From DAOUJI01 sp965197415 (GTDB taxonomy: Bacteria > Chloroflexota > Dehalococcoidia > Lucifugimonadales > JAGWBF01): a stretch of 64,000 nt of DNA. The DNA is taken from positions 2,356,001 to 2,420,000 of the forward strand of contig OZ240207.1 in NCBI GenBank assembly GCA_965197415.1. Direction: 5' to 3'. Positions 1 to 8,126 of the stretch are shown one piece after another (position 1 is the first letter of the stretch; each line of letters opens with the position of its first letter). Position numbers and translations under genes: made by a program. Under the pieces are notes generated by a model. It saw only the letters and a program-made list of their open reading frames with translations. It had not been told where the DNA came from and did not search any database.

Positions 1-448
1 GGAATTGGCCTCTCGCCTTGAGGCCGCTGTCAGTCTCTATCTCCCAGAGGTTGGCCTCCTCGTCATAGACCGCTGACTTGATGCGGGCATTGAATTGGAT
101 GTCCCGCTTCAGGTCGAACTTGTCAGCCACGTAGTTGAGGTATCGTTCGTTCTCAGGCTGGCCGGAGTACAGCTCTTTCCAGTCCCATTCCTCAAGCAGT
201 TCCTGTGAGAAGGAGTACCCGTATGTGTAGCTTTCGGAGTCGAAGCGGGCCCCGGGATAGCGGTTCCAATACCATGTGCCGCCCACTCCGCTGGCTTCAT
301 CAAACGCACGCACGGAGAGCCCCATATTCCGGAGGCGGTACAACATATAGAGGCCGGTCACTCCGGCTCCAACGACGATGGCGTCGTACTGCTTGATGTC
401 CTCGGTGGAGTGAGGCGAGGCGGGTTCTTGCTGCAAAGAATCTACCAT
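1..448 (-). CDS. Baeyer-Villiger (flavin) monooxygenase, 5' part only
   Basis: Reads from an ATG at 448 and runs off the left edge, so about 149 N-terminal residues are visible. They contain a Rossmann FAD-binding motif (VVGAGVTGLYMLYRL, about residues 26-40) followed by GGTWYWNRYPGARFDSESY, the typical early signature of cyclohexanone-monooxygenase-like enzymes. These use FAD and NADPH to insert one oxygen atom next to a ketone carbonyl, giving an ester or lactone. The family fingerprint FxGxxxHxxxW lies beyond the window and cannot be checked. It is probably transcribed on its own, since the next gene rightward is on the other strand. Family assignment is strong; the substrate is unknown. 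Confidence 0.88.
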   Translation of the reverse strand, partial: MVDSLQQEPASPHSTEDIKQYDAIVVGAGVTGLYMLYRLRNMGLSVRAFDEASGVGGTWYWNRYPGARFDSESYTYGYSFSQELLEEWDWKELYSGQPENERYLNYVADKFDLKRDIQFNARIKSAVYDEEANLWEIETDSGLKARGQF

Positions 449-627
449 TATGTTCCCTCTTCGGCTCTTTGGACTGTTGCGCTGCAACGACGGGTCGGGC
501 GCCTTGCCGGGCCCTCACCGTCAAATGAGCCTGCCATATTTTAGCCCATGCCCCATGTGGTTCGTCAATTTTGCCCTATCGATTAGGGCTTGTTGACACC
601 AAAGCTTGGCGCCGAAAACCCCAGACC

Positions 628-786
628 TGTCATTCCGAACGCAGTGAGGAATCTAGGAATGTTGTTCGGAATCCTGACCCAACTCGACTGACAGGTCCTT
701 CCCTTGGGACGTTGCACTTCCTGTGATCCGGGTTTGAGTGCAAGGATTTTAGATTTCTCACTACGCTGCGCTTTCGAAATGACATT
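628..786. repeat. MITE-like interspersed inverted repeat in a 414-bp intergenic region
   Basis: The gap 449-862 holds no gene. From 628 to about 660 it carries TGTCATTCCGAACGCAGTG and the following bases; from 747 to 786 it carries the inverted counterpart (TTTCTCACTACGCTGCGCTT, then CGAAATGACATT). The two arms are imperfect inverted copies around about 80 bp of unrelated sequence. A related, shorter copy lies at 32814-32908. A small hairpin (GCCCTA, loop, TAGGGC) sits at 573-589. The element looks like a non-autonomous interspersed repeat; nothing coding is visible inside it. Confidence 0.6.
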
Positions 787-862
787 CGCAGGGGTTGGTA
801 TAACTGTAGTGAGGCGAGGTGATGTACATTCTAGTGTGGACAGTCCCTAGTCCGCCGTCACA

Positions 863-2056
863 TTGCGGGCGCCATGTTACACTCAACCGCTCCGCCGAGT
901 GTTGGAGGACCAACCTATAGCTCCTAATGACGGTTTCTACTGGGCCTTTCTGGCTCTTCTAGGCTGGGGCTGCGCCGACTATCTGGCGCGTTCCGCCTCA
1001 GGCCGATTCGGAAGCGTGAGCGTCACGCTGCTTACCCTCACCATTGGACTGGCGGTTCCCCTTCCCTTTGTGCTGGTGGAAATCTCCCAGGGGTCGCTGG
1101 CCGTGGACTGGTCGGAGTTGGCGGTCTGGGGGCTGGTGACTGGGGCGTTCCTGGGAGTCGCCTACCTCGTCTATTACACCGGCCTGCAGCGCGGCTCCGT
1201 GACGGTGGTGTCCACCGCGGCCTCGGCTTGGCTGGCGGTCACTGTGGTGATTGCCGTTGCCGCGTTTGGAGAGAGCCTATCGTTGGGCCAGGGCGCGTTG
1301 ATGGCTGTGGTCTTGGCCGGCATCCTTATGCTCTCGGTCGGTCGGGCGAATGGAACAGGCGTGAGCTCCGGCCTGGTCTGGGGTCTTGGAGCCATGCTCA
1401 CCATAGGTGTCGCCATGGGGCTGATTGACCGGGTGACGGAAGCGGCGGGCCCCATGCTGGCCGTGTTTGTCGTCCGGAGCGTCTCCATCGTCCCGACGTA
1501 TGCGTTCGTCCGGTTCCGACGTATGGGAGTTCGGCTGCCCTCCGACCTGAGAGGGTGGGCGCTGCTGGTAGCCGTGGGTTTTCTCGACGCCGGAGCCTAC
1601 GTCGGATACAACCTGGGCGTGGACAGTGCCCCTGTGGCTGTCATAGCTCCCATCGCCGCCGCCCATCCCGTGGCCACCATTGCGCTGGCCGTGGCTCTCA
1701 GCCGGGAACGGCCCCATGCCCTCCACTGGGCTGGCGCCGTCGCCGCCATAGGAGCGACCGTTGGCCTCAGCCTTCCTGGTGGGGGCTTGAGGGGCGAGAC
1801 CTTTGCAGAGGCAAATCCGCCGCTCTTTTCAGGACTGGACAGCGGGGCAATCTGGATTGGGAACCGGCTGTCCACATCACTCTCTGGGCGTCGCGTACAT
1901 GCCAGCGCAGTAGCGTTGGCGTTGCGGAATCCGAGCTTGGCCTCATCTCTACAGAACGGCTCACCGCCTCACGCAACACCTTACCCATTGCCGTCGAGTC
2001 CCCTATCGCATCTTCAGAATGTGGATAGGACCTCCAGTCACCACCTTCTGGGATAG
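863..2056 (+). CDS. EamA/DMT-superfamily permease with an unusual C-terminal tail
   Basis: Predicted inner-membrane drug/metabolite transporter-type protein: residues 20 to about 305 give roughly ten hydrophobic segments arranged as two EamA-like halves, the usual length for this family (about 290-310 residues). The remaining 90 residues are polar, rich in Ser/Pro/Leu and unlike any permease part; they read through the intergenic space and 19 bp into the 3' end of the convergent gene. The start is uncertain: the frame opens at TTG 863, with GTG 899 and TTG 902 as alternatives, and none has a good ribosome site. There is no early in-frame ATG. The substrate cannot be told from the sequence. 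Confidence 0.72.
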   Translation: MRAPCYTQPLRRVLEDQPIAPNDGFYWAFLALLGWGCADYLARSASGRFGSVSVTLLTLTIGLAVPLPFVLVEISQGSLAVDWSELAVWGLVTGAFLGVAYLVYYTGLQRGSVTVVSTAASAWLAVTVVIAVAAFGESLSLGQGALMAVVLAGILMLSVGRANGTGVSSGLVWGLGAMLTIGVAMGLIDRVTEAAGPMLAVFVVRSVSIVPTYAFVRFRRMGVRLPSDLRGWALLVAVGFLDAGAYVGYNLGVDSAPVAVIAPIAAAHPVATIALAVALSRERPHALHWAGAVAAIGATVGLSLPGGGLRGETFAEANPPLFSGLDSGAIWIGNRLSTSLSGRRVHASAVALALRNPSLASSLQNGSPPHATPYPLPSSPLSHLQNVDRTSSHHLLG

Positions 2057-2961
2057 GCGCTCATGAAATACATTGCCTCCCTATCGACAGTTGCGGTGAC
2101 TACCACGAACTTACCGTCGACGACCACGTCCTCTATATCCACCCCTCGGGGAAGCTCGTCATAAAACTCGTCCCTGAGGAATTTCTCGACCTCCCGCCTC
2201 TCCGATTTCGACTTCGCTGTGGATTCGCTATCGAAGAGCAAGGCTATCTTGAAGTTGACCGCCTCGGCCTCTTTACCTCTGGATATCGCAATGCCCACAG
2301 ACTCGACACCCCGATACTCGCACCCGGGGATATTTCTGACACCGCAGCCCCTCGCTGCCGTGACTATCCAGGCGTTGCCGACTCTCTTCAGCGCACGCCT
2401 GAGGTCGTTATCATCCTTATTCAACAGGGAACCCCGCCCGCGACTCCGCGAGTCGAGCACATACTTGACGGCCCGCTCGCTTCCCATGAGTACGTATCCT
2501 CCCTTGTCTAGGAGCGCTGCCGTTCCCCACCACGTGTGAGTCCACAATTTGTACCCCAAGTACTCCTCGTACTCGTAGCCTTCTTCGTCGCCGAGATCGT
2601 CCCTAATCTGGGCAAAGTCGAAATTCCCCTCTAAGATTCGCAAGTCCCCGTTTCTACTCGGCACGACGATAATCGTCTCGATGTCGTCGAGGGAGATGCC
2701 GGTGTCCTCGAGGTTGACCTCCCACTCGCGTTCAATATGACCAGCCGTCGCTGGAGGTAAGTCACCCTTCGTGATGCCCTTTACGTCCCATATAATTGCC
2801 CGCAAAGCATAGTCCGGAATGAGGGCCTGCGCACCTCCTGGCGATGAGCCGCATCCAGCGGACACCGACGTTACAAGAAGCAATGACAGGACGATTACGA
2901 ATGCTCCAGCCGTTGTGATGCGGGCACACACTCGTCTCCGCAACGTGACTCCGATGTTCAT
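2038..2961 (-). CDS. secreted lipoprotein, possibly DUF3352-related
   Basis: 307 residues. ATG 2961 follows AAGGGGGATAACAG, a good ribosome site. The N-terminus is a positively charged stretch, a hydrophobic core and a lipobox-like VSAGC at about residue 36, so the mature protein should be lipid-anchored outside the membrane. The body has acidic, strand-rich text with a segment GYEYEEYLGYKLWT followed by a hydrophobic strand and GSERAVKYVLD. That order resembles the halves of DUF3352 proteins such as the one at 24135-25772. This relation is inferred from pattern only. Its first 14 codons and upstream sequence are duplicated in front of the neighbouring RCC1 gene. Confidence 0.7.
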   Translation of the reverse strand: MNIGVTLRRRVCARITTAGAFVIVLSLLLVTSVSAGCGSSPGGAQALIPDYALRAIIWDVKGITKGDLPPATAGHIEREWEVNLEDTGISLDDIETIIVVPSRNGDLRILEGNFDFAQIRDDLGDEEGYEYEEYLGYKLWTHTWWGTAALLDKGGYVLMGSERAVKYVLDSRSRGRGSLLNKDDNDLRRALKRVGNAWIVTAARGCGVRNIPGCEYRGVESVGIAISRGKEAEAVNFKIALLFDSESTAKSKSERREVEKFLRDEFYDELPRGVDIEDVVVDGKFVVVTATVDREAMYFMSAYPRRW

Positions 2962-3047
2962 CTGTTATCCCCCTTGGCTTGGCGAGAAATGGATCGGGTA
3001 GGCCAGATTTGTCGGGAAGCTCGCCCCTTCTTCACTCCACAGGAATG
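2909..3047. repeat. duplicated gene-boundary block, copy 1
   Basis: About 139 bp comprising the last codons of the RCC1 gene at 3032, the 70-bp spacer, the ribosome site and the first codons of the lipoprotein gene at 2961. It is closely similar to 4938-5077, including GGCCAGATTTGTCGGGA and GGCGGGCACACACTCG-type stretches. This indicates duplication of a whole junction (tail, spacer, leader) and not just of the coding repeats. Confidence 0.7.
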
Positions 3048-4915
3048 ATTGTCGACATATCTCCCCAGCAGGCTAGGGAGCCGTCCCTCTTCACGCCGCA
3101 GGTGTGGCGTCCCCAGTCGCTCCCCCCAGCGCTGACGGAGGCGAACTCCCCGGTCAGCGGCATGGCCTCGCCATCGCCATCATACCCCCAGCAGGCGACG
3201 GAGCCGTCGCGCCTCACCCCGCAGGTGTGGAACCCTCCAGCGCTCACGGAGGTGAACTCCCCGGCTGGCGGCGTGGACTGGCCAGCATTGTCCCTACCCC
3301 AGCAGGCTAGGGAGCCGTCCCTCTTCACGCCACAGGTGTGGATATACCCTGCGCTGACGGAGGCGAACTCCCCAACCGGAGGCGTGGACTGGCCATATTC
3401 ATCCCAGCCCCAGCAAGCGACGGAGCCGTCCCTCCTCACACCGCAGGTGTGGCTCCCTCCAGCGCTCACGGAGGCGAACTCCCCTATCGGTGGCGTGGAC
3501 TGGCCATTTTCGTCACTGCCCCAGCAGACGACGGAGCCGTCCCTCCTCACCCCGCAGTTGTGGTCTCCCCCGGCGCTGACGGAGGCGAACTCCCCGACCG
3601 GAGGTGTGGACTTATCATAGCTTTCCTCACCCCAGCAGGCTAAGGAGCCGTCTCTCTTCACACCGCAGGTGTGGCCTCTCCCAACGCTGGCTTCAGCGCT
3701 CCCTCCAGCGCTGACGGAGACGAACTCGCCAGCCGGCGGCCTGGTGGCCCCGTCCCAGACATCACGTCCCCAGCATGCGACGGAGCCGTCCCTCCTCACC
3801 CCGCAGGCGTGGTCTCCCCTGGCGCTGACGGAGACGAACTCTCCGGCCGGTGGTATGGTCTGGCCATAGCTGTTCGATCCCCAACAGGCGACGGAGCCGT
3901 CCCTTCTGACCCCGCAGGTGTGGAATCCCCCCGCGCTGACGGAGGCGAACTCCCCAGCCGGCGGAGTGGACTCGCCATCGTAGTCCTTGCCCCAGCAGGC
4001 GACGGAGCCGTCACTTTTCAACCCGCAGGTGTGGTAAACCGCTGCGCTGACGGAAGCGAACTCCCCGGATGGGGGTGTGGACTGGCCATCTCTATTCGAT
4101 CCCCAGCAGGCGACGGCGCCGTCACTCCTCACCCCGCAGGTGTGGCTCCCCCCGGTGCTGACGGAAGCGAACTCCCCGGACGGGGACGTGGACTGGCCAG
4201 TGTTATCCCTACCCCAGCATGCGACGGAGCCGTCCCTCCTCACCCCGCAGGTGTGGCTCCCCCCGGCGCTGACGGAGTCGAACTCCCCGTCGGGCGGCGT
4301 GGCCTGACCATATTTATCATATCCCCAGCAGACGACGGAGCCGTCACTTTTCACCCCGCAGGTGGTGTCGTCCGCTGCGCTGACGGAAGAGAAATCCCCG
4401 GTCGGAGGCGTGGACTGGCCATGACGATCATGCCCCCAGCAGGTGATGGAGCCGTCCCTCCTCACCCCGCAGGTGTGACGTTGCGCCGCGTTGACAGAGG
4501 TGAACTCCCCGGTCGGTGGCGTGGACTGGCCATATTTGTCCCGGCCCCAGCATGCGACGGAGCCGTCCCTTCTCACCCCGCAGGTGTGGGAGTACCCAGC
4601 ACCGACGGAGGAGAACGATGGAGAGGCGCCAGACGCATCCTTGGCTCCTGTTGCCGTCGCTCGAGGCACGAGGGTGGACGTGGGGTCTTCAGACGGCTCA
4701 ATCTGCGGCGGAGGGGCGCCTGGAGAAGAAGCGCCCGCAGGCGTCCGGACTTGGACCGACTGTGGGGTAGGCGTTGAGGGTGTCGTGGTGGCCACTGTAT
4801 CGTCACTCAGTTTGTCAACGGCAGGGCTTGCCCTCTTTGACGGCAAATCGCCTCCACAGGCTATGAGAAACACCAGCGTGAGAATTGCACCGGCGATTGC
4901 GACGCTGAGTTTCAT
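3032..4915 (-). CDS. RCC1-repeat lipoprotein (14 repeats)
   Basis: 627 residues from ATG 4915, which follows GGAG at proper distance and opens a lipoprotein signal (MKLSVAIAG, then a hydrophobic core ending LIAC). An in-frame ATG at 4990, with its own good ribosome site, would add 25 residues; see findings. After a Pro/Thr/Ser-rich linker of about 90 residues come 14 tandem units of about 37 residues with the frame EFxSVSAGxxHTCGVRRDGS followed by (V/L)ACWGxDxxGQSTPP, the RCC1/BNR propeller-repeat pattern. Two seven-bladed propellers would fit the count. Such proteins are usually extracellular binding or scaffold proteins; no enzyme site is visible. Repeats are 111 bp long, so unequal recombination could change the count. 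Confidence 0.85.
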   Translation of the reverse strand: MKLSVAIAGAILTLVFLIACGGDLPSKRASPAVDKLSDDTVATTTPSTPTPQSVQVRTPAGASSPGAPPPQIEPSEDPTSTLVPRATATGAKDASGASPSFSSVGAGYSHTCGVRRDGSVACWGRDKYGQSTPPTGEFTSVNAAQRHTCGVRRDGSITCWGHDRHGQSTPPTGDFSSVSAADDTTCGVKSDGSVVCWGYDKYGQATPPDGEFDSVSAGGSHTCGVRRDGSVACWGRDNTGQSTSPSGEFASVSTGGSHTCGVRSDGAVACWGSNRDGQSTPPSGEFASVSAAVYHTCGLKSDGSVACWGKDYDGESTPPAGEFASVSAGGFHTCGVRRDGSVACWGSNSYGQTIPPAGEFVSVSARGDHACGVRRDGSVACWGRDVWDGATRPPAGEFVSVSAGGSAEASVGRGHTCGVKRDGSLACWGEESYDKSTPPVGEFASVSAGGDHNCGVRRDGSVVCWGSDENGQSTPPIGEFASVSAGGSHTCGVRRDGSVACWGWDEYGQSTPPVGEFASVSAGYIHTCGVKRDGSLACWGRDNAGQSTPPAGEFTSVSAGGFHTCGVRRDGSVACWGYDGDGEAMPLTGEFASVSAGGSDWGRHTCGVKRDGSLACWGDMSTIIPVE

Positions 4916-4937
4916 CGGTACGCTCCGTGTTTGCAAT

Positions 4938-5077
4938 GCCGTTGTGAGGCGGGCACACACTCGTCGCCGCAGGGTGACTCCGATGTTCATCTGTTATTCC
5001 CCTTGGCCGGGCGAAAAATGGGCCGGTTAGGCCAGATTTGTCGGGAGGTTCGCCCCTTCTTTACTCACCAGGAATAG
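4938..5077. repeat. duplicated gene-boundary block, copy 2
   Basis: Second copy of the junction block described at 2909-3047. Here it holds the (frameshifted) tail of the RCC1 gene that starts at 7006, the spacer, and an ATG at 4990 with the same 14 codons as the 2961 gene. These codons then run in frame into the true lipoprotein start at 4915. Confidence 0.7.
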
Positions 5078-5313
5078 CTGTCCGCTCACGTCCCCAGCAG
5101 ACGGCACAGCCGTCCATCTTCACCCCACAGGTGTGGCGTCCCCAGTCGCTCCCGCCGGCGCTGTCGGTTGGCAGACTCTCCGGCCGCTGGCGTGACCGAA
5201 TTCATCAGCGTCTCCGTATTCCCCAGCAGGCGACGTAGCCGTCGGTCTTCACCCCGCAGGTGTAATTCTCCCCGGCGCTGACGGAATCGAACTCCCCGAC
5301 CGGCGGCGTGGCC
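5061..5313 (-). pseudogene. frameshifted C-terminal tail of the RCC1 lipoprotein gene
   Basis: Downstream of the stop at 5249 the RCC1 pattern continues in other frames. One base is missing near 5313, shifting the text to a frame that reads ATPPVGEFDSVSAG, then CGVKTDGYVACWG. One extra base near 5176 restores the original frame, which reads DSAGGSDWGRHTCGV, then CAVCWG, and stops at TAA 5061-5063. The restored ending matches the ending of the neighbouring RCC1 gene at 3032. So the gene once ended at 5061, and the present stop at 5249 is a product of the first indel. A sequencing or assembly error is the main alternative. Confidence 0.75.
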
Positions 5314-7006
5314 GTGCATCGTAGGCATCTCCACCCCAGCAGACGACGGAGCCGTCGGTCTTCACGCCGCAGGCGTGTTCTGGCCCGGCGCTGACGGAGG
5401 CGAACTCCCCGGCCGGCGGCGTGGCCCGACCATATTCATCATCACCCCAGCAGACGATGGTCCCGTCCCTTTTCACTCCGCATGTGTAGAATGTACCGGC
5501 GCTGACGGAGGCGAACTCCCCGGCCGGCGGAGTGGACTCGCCATCGTAGTCACTGCCCCAGCAGACGACGGAGCCGTCCCTCCGCACCCCGCAAGTATGC
5601 CGATATCCGGCGCTGACGGAATCGAACTCCCCGACTGGAGGTGTGGCCGTGTTACTCCAACAGACAACGGAGCCGTCGGTCTTCACCCCGCAGGCGTGTT
5701 CGTCCCCGGCGCTGACGGTGGCGAACTCTCCGGCCGGCGGCGTGGCCCTCCCATAAGCGTCGTCGCCCCAGCAGATGACGGAGCCGTCCCTTTTCACTCC
5801 GCATGTGTAGGACGTACCCGCGCTGACGGAGGCGAACTCCCCAACCGGCGGCGTGGCCTGACCATCTTCATCATTACCCCAACAGACGATGGAGCCGTCC
5901 CTCCACACTCCGCAAGCGTGACTATCATCCATCCAGTGCGCCGCGTATGCGTCCCGCCTCCCGACGCTAAAGGAGGCGAACTCCCCGGCTGGTGGCGTGG
6001 CCTGGCCAACTATATCCCAGCCCCAACAGGCAATGGAGCCGTCGCGCATCAACCCGCAGGTATGCCACACCCCGGCGCTGACGGAGTCGAACTCCCCGGC
6101 TGGCGGCGTGGTCTGGCCAAATCTATCGTAGCCCCAGCAGGCGACGGAGCCGTCCCTCCTCACCCCGCAGCTGTGGCCGCCTCCTGCGCTCACGGAGGCG
6201 AACTCCCCGACTGGCGGCGTGGCCTGACTATATTCATCATCGCCCCAACAGACGACGGAGCCGTTGGTCTTCACCCCGCAGTTGTGGTACCCACCGGCGC
6301 TGACTGAGGCGAACTCCCCCGCTGGCGACGCGGCCTGGCCGTCCTCATTCGAACCCCAGCAGACGACGGAGCCGTCCCTCTTCAACCCGCAGACGTGGTC
6401 TTCCCCGGCGCTGACGGTGGCGAACTCGCCGGCCGGCGGCGTGGCCCTACCATATTCATCATCGCCCCAGCAGGAGACGGAGCCGTCGGTCATCACGCCA
6501 CATGTGTAAAGGCTTCCGGCGCTGACGGAGGTGAACTCTCCGGCTGGTGGCGTGACCGGGCCCCATTCATCACTGCCCCAGCAGGAGACGGAGCCGTCCC
6601 TCTTCACCCCGCAGGTGTGGACCCCCCCGGCGCTAACGGTGGCGAACTCGCCAGCAGGCGGCGTAGCCCGACCATACTCATCTAGGCCCCAGCAGGCGAC
6701 GGAGCCGGTCCTCTTCACAACACACGTGTGGGCCCCCCCAGCGCTGAGGGATATGAACGTGCTATCCCCACCCACTCCAAGGCCACCCTTGGCCTTTGTT
6801 TCCGTAGGCTTAGGTGCGGTGGTAGACCCAGCGTCTTGAGACGGCTCAGTCTGTGGCGTGAGCGTCCACGGGGTAGCGGTCGCCAATGCATTATCCACGC
6901 GTTTATCGACTTCCTCGTCTGCATCCCGCACTGGCAAACCGCCCCCACAGGCGGTGAGAAACGCGAGCGTGAGAACTGCACCCGCGATTGCAACGCTGAG
7001 TCTCAT
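5249..7006 (-). CDS. RCC1-repeat lipoprotein, truncated by frameshift (13 intact repeats)
   Basis: 585 residues from ATG 7006, preceded by GGAG at 8 bases; an upstream in-frame ATG at 7027 lacks a clear ribosome site. It begins with a lipoprotein signal (MRLSVAIAG, then a core ending LTAC), then a Thr/Pro-rich linker and 13 repeats of about 37 residues (SVSAGxxHTCGVKxDGSVVC, then WGxDxxGxATPP). The last repeat dissolves into an Arg/Ser/Pro-rich run (ARPRRRSGSS) before the stop at 5249, where a one-base deletion has changed frame. With the broken tail restored it would have 15 repeats. It is a paralogue of the 3032-4915 gene and lies directly upstream of it on the same strand, so both are probably co-transcribed. 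Likely an exported binding protein. Confidence 0.8.
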   Translation of the reverse strand: MRLSVAIAGAVLTLAFLTACGGGLPVRDADEEVDKRVDNALATATPWTLTPQTEPSQDAGSTTAPKPTETKAKGGLGVGGDSTFISLSAGGAHTCVVKRTGSVACWGLDEYGRATPPAGEFATVSAGGVHTCGVKRDGSVSCWGSDEWGPVTPPAGEFTSVSAGSLYTCGVMTDGSVSCWGDDEYGRATPPAGEFATVSAGEDHVCGLKRDGSVVCWGSNEDGQAASPAGEFASVSAGGYHNCGVKTNGSVVCWGDDEYSQATPPVGEFASVSAGGGHSCGVRRDGSVACWGYDRFGQTTPPAGEFDSVSAGVWHTCGLMRDGSIACWGWDIVGQATPPAGEFASFSVGRRDAYAAHWMDDSHACGVWRDGSIVCWGNDEDGQATPPVGEFASVSAGTSYTCGVKRDGSVICWGDDAYGRATPPAGEFATVSAGDEHACGVKTDGSVVCWSNTATPPVGEFDSVSAGYRHTCGVRRDGSVVCWGSDYDGESTPPAGEFASVSAGTFYTCGVKRDGTIVCWGDDEYGRATPPAGEFASVSAGPEHACGVKTDGSVVCWGGDAYDARPRRRSGSSIPSAPGRITPAG

Positions 7007-7128
7007 CGGTAAGCTCCGTGTTTGCAATGTATAATCGGGAATTCTCGGGAATCCACTGACATCAAGCTAATTGGCGTATTGTCCCAGATTAGCCACCGGA
7101 GGTCTATGTTATGACGACCTACGAGGCG

Positions 7129-7240
7129 GGGTACTCCCAGCAGACAACGGACCCGTCGTCCCCCAGGCGTGTCCAGCCCCCGCCCTGACCGAGGCGAACT
7201 TTGCGTGAGAGTGGCCTGGGCCGTCATCATCGCCCGACCA
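7129..7240 (-). pseudogene. remnant of a further RCC1 gene (last repeat only)
   Basis: On the minus strand, from TGG at 7240, the text reads GDDDGPGHSHAKFASVRAGA then GHAWG. After one frame change it reads DDGSVVCWEYPAS and stops at TAG 7129-7131. This is one RCC1 unit with its C-terminal end, degraded. It lies upstream of the RCC1 gene that starts at 7006, in the same tail-then-next-start order as the intact pair. It is probably what is left of a third or fourth array member deleted next to the liv operon. Confidence 0.65.
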
Positions 7241-7273
7241 AATTTAACAGGAACCGTACGTGCGTCCCCCGGG

Positions 7274-8101
7274 TCATTCTTCCCGGTCGGTGTCGGTCCG
7301 GCCCAGGAACACCTCGGTGAGGATGTCAGTGTCACGGATGGACTGGGGGTCTCCGTGGAAGGCGACCTGGCCCTTGTCCAGTACGTAGGCCCTGTCCACG
7401 ATGTTCAGGACTCCCTTGATGTTGTGCTCCACCACCATGATGGTGGTGTTCAGCCGGTCGCTTATCTCGGAGACCTTTTCGAACACCTCACTGACTATGA
7501 TGGGAGCCAGGCCCAGCGTGGGTTCGTCCAGCAGCAGGGCCTCCGGTGAGGCCATGAGTCCGCGGCCCAGGGCCAGCATCTGCTGCTGTCCCCCTGACAT
7601 GGCGCTGGCCAGGTCGCGCCGTTTGTCCTGCAGGACTGGGAACAGCTCCATGACCGAGTCCATCCGCCGCCCTTTTTCTGCCTTGTCGTTCAGGTGCAGG
7701 CAGCCCATCTCCAGGTTCTCCTGGATGGTTAGATGGGTGAAGACGCGCCTGCCCTGCGGGACGAAGGAGATGCCCTCCTTCACTATCTCGTGGGTGGCCG
7801 ACGCCAGCAGCCGGTTCCGCCAGTAGACCTCTCCGGCGACCACGGGAGCCAAACCCATGACGGCTTTGAGCACAGTGGACTTTCCGGCCCCGTTGGGGCC
7901 CATTACGGCCACCACCTCTCCCTTGCGGACCCCCAGAGACACGTCGTCCAGGGCGGTTACGACACCGTAGTGGACGGATATTCCCGACAACTCAAGCAGC
8001 ATCCCTTCGCTAGCCAGTTCTCCGTTTCCCTCAGGAGCGGCGGCGATGGACTCCGCGTTCAGTTGTTGGTCCGCTTCTTCCAATGTGTTCATTGCTGGCA
8101 T
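7274..8101 (-). CDS. livF: branched-chain amino-acid type ABC transporter, ATPase LivF
   Basis: 275 residues from ATG 8101; ATG 8092 and TTG 8137 are alternatives and none has a strong ribosome site. The core begins at MLLELSGISVHYG and shows Walker A GPNGAGKST, a signature MSGGQQQMLALG, Walker B LLLDEPTLGLAP and the switch His in VVEHN. Together with LivG it powers uptake through LivH and LivM at the inner membrane. The roughly 30 residues before the core are Glu/Ala-rich and not typical of LivF. Last gene of the liv operon; its start region overlaps or abuts the livG stop at 8127. The substrate class (branched-chain amino acid, amide or urea) is set by the binding protein and is not certain. 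Confidence 0.92.
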   Translation of the reverse strand: MPAMNTLEEADQQLNAESIAAAPEGNGELASEGMLLELSGISVHYGVVTALDDVSLGVRKGEVVAVMGPNGAGKSTVLKAVMGLAPVVAGEVYWRNRLLASATHEIVKEGISFVPQGRRVFTHLTIQENLEMGCLHLNDKAEKGRRMDSVMELFPVLQDKRRDLASAMSGGQQQMLALGRGLMASPEALLLDEPTLGLAPIIVSEVFEKVSEISDRLNTTIMVVEHNIKGVLNIVDRAYVLDKGQVAFHGDPQSIRDTDILTEVFLGRTDTDREE

Positions 8102-8126
8102 CTCACTATGAGCTATGGACGTTGAC

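Noticed and set aside
3100..4600. Regular repeats suggesting a CRISPR array or satellite
   Set aside because: The units are 111 bp, coding and in frame on the minus strand, with no unique spacers and no cas genes.
3100..6840. Many long plus-strand open frames rich in Pro/Ala/Gly (PPALTEANSP, GADGGELPGRR) across the RCC1 genes
   Set aside because: They are antisense readings of the 111-bp repeats. Because the unit is a multiple of three, the absence of stops repeats in other frames. They have no ribosome sites and no family likeness.
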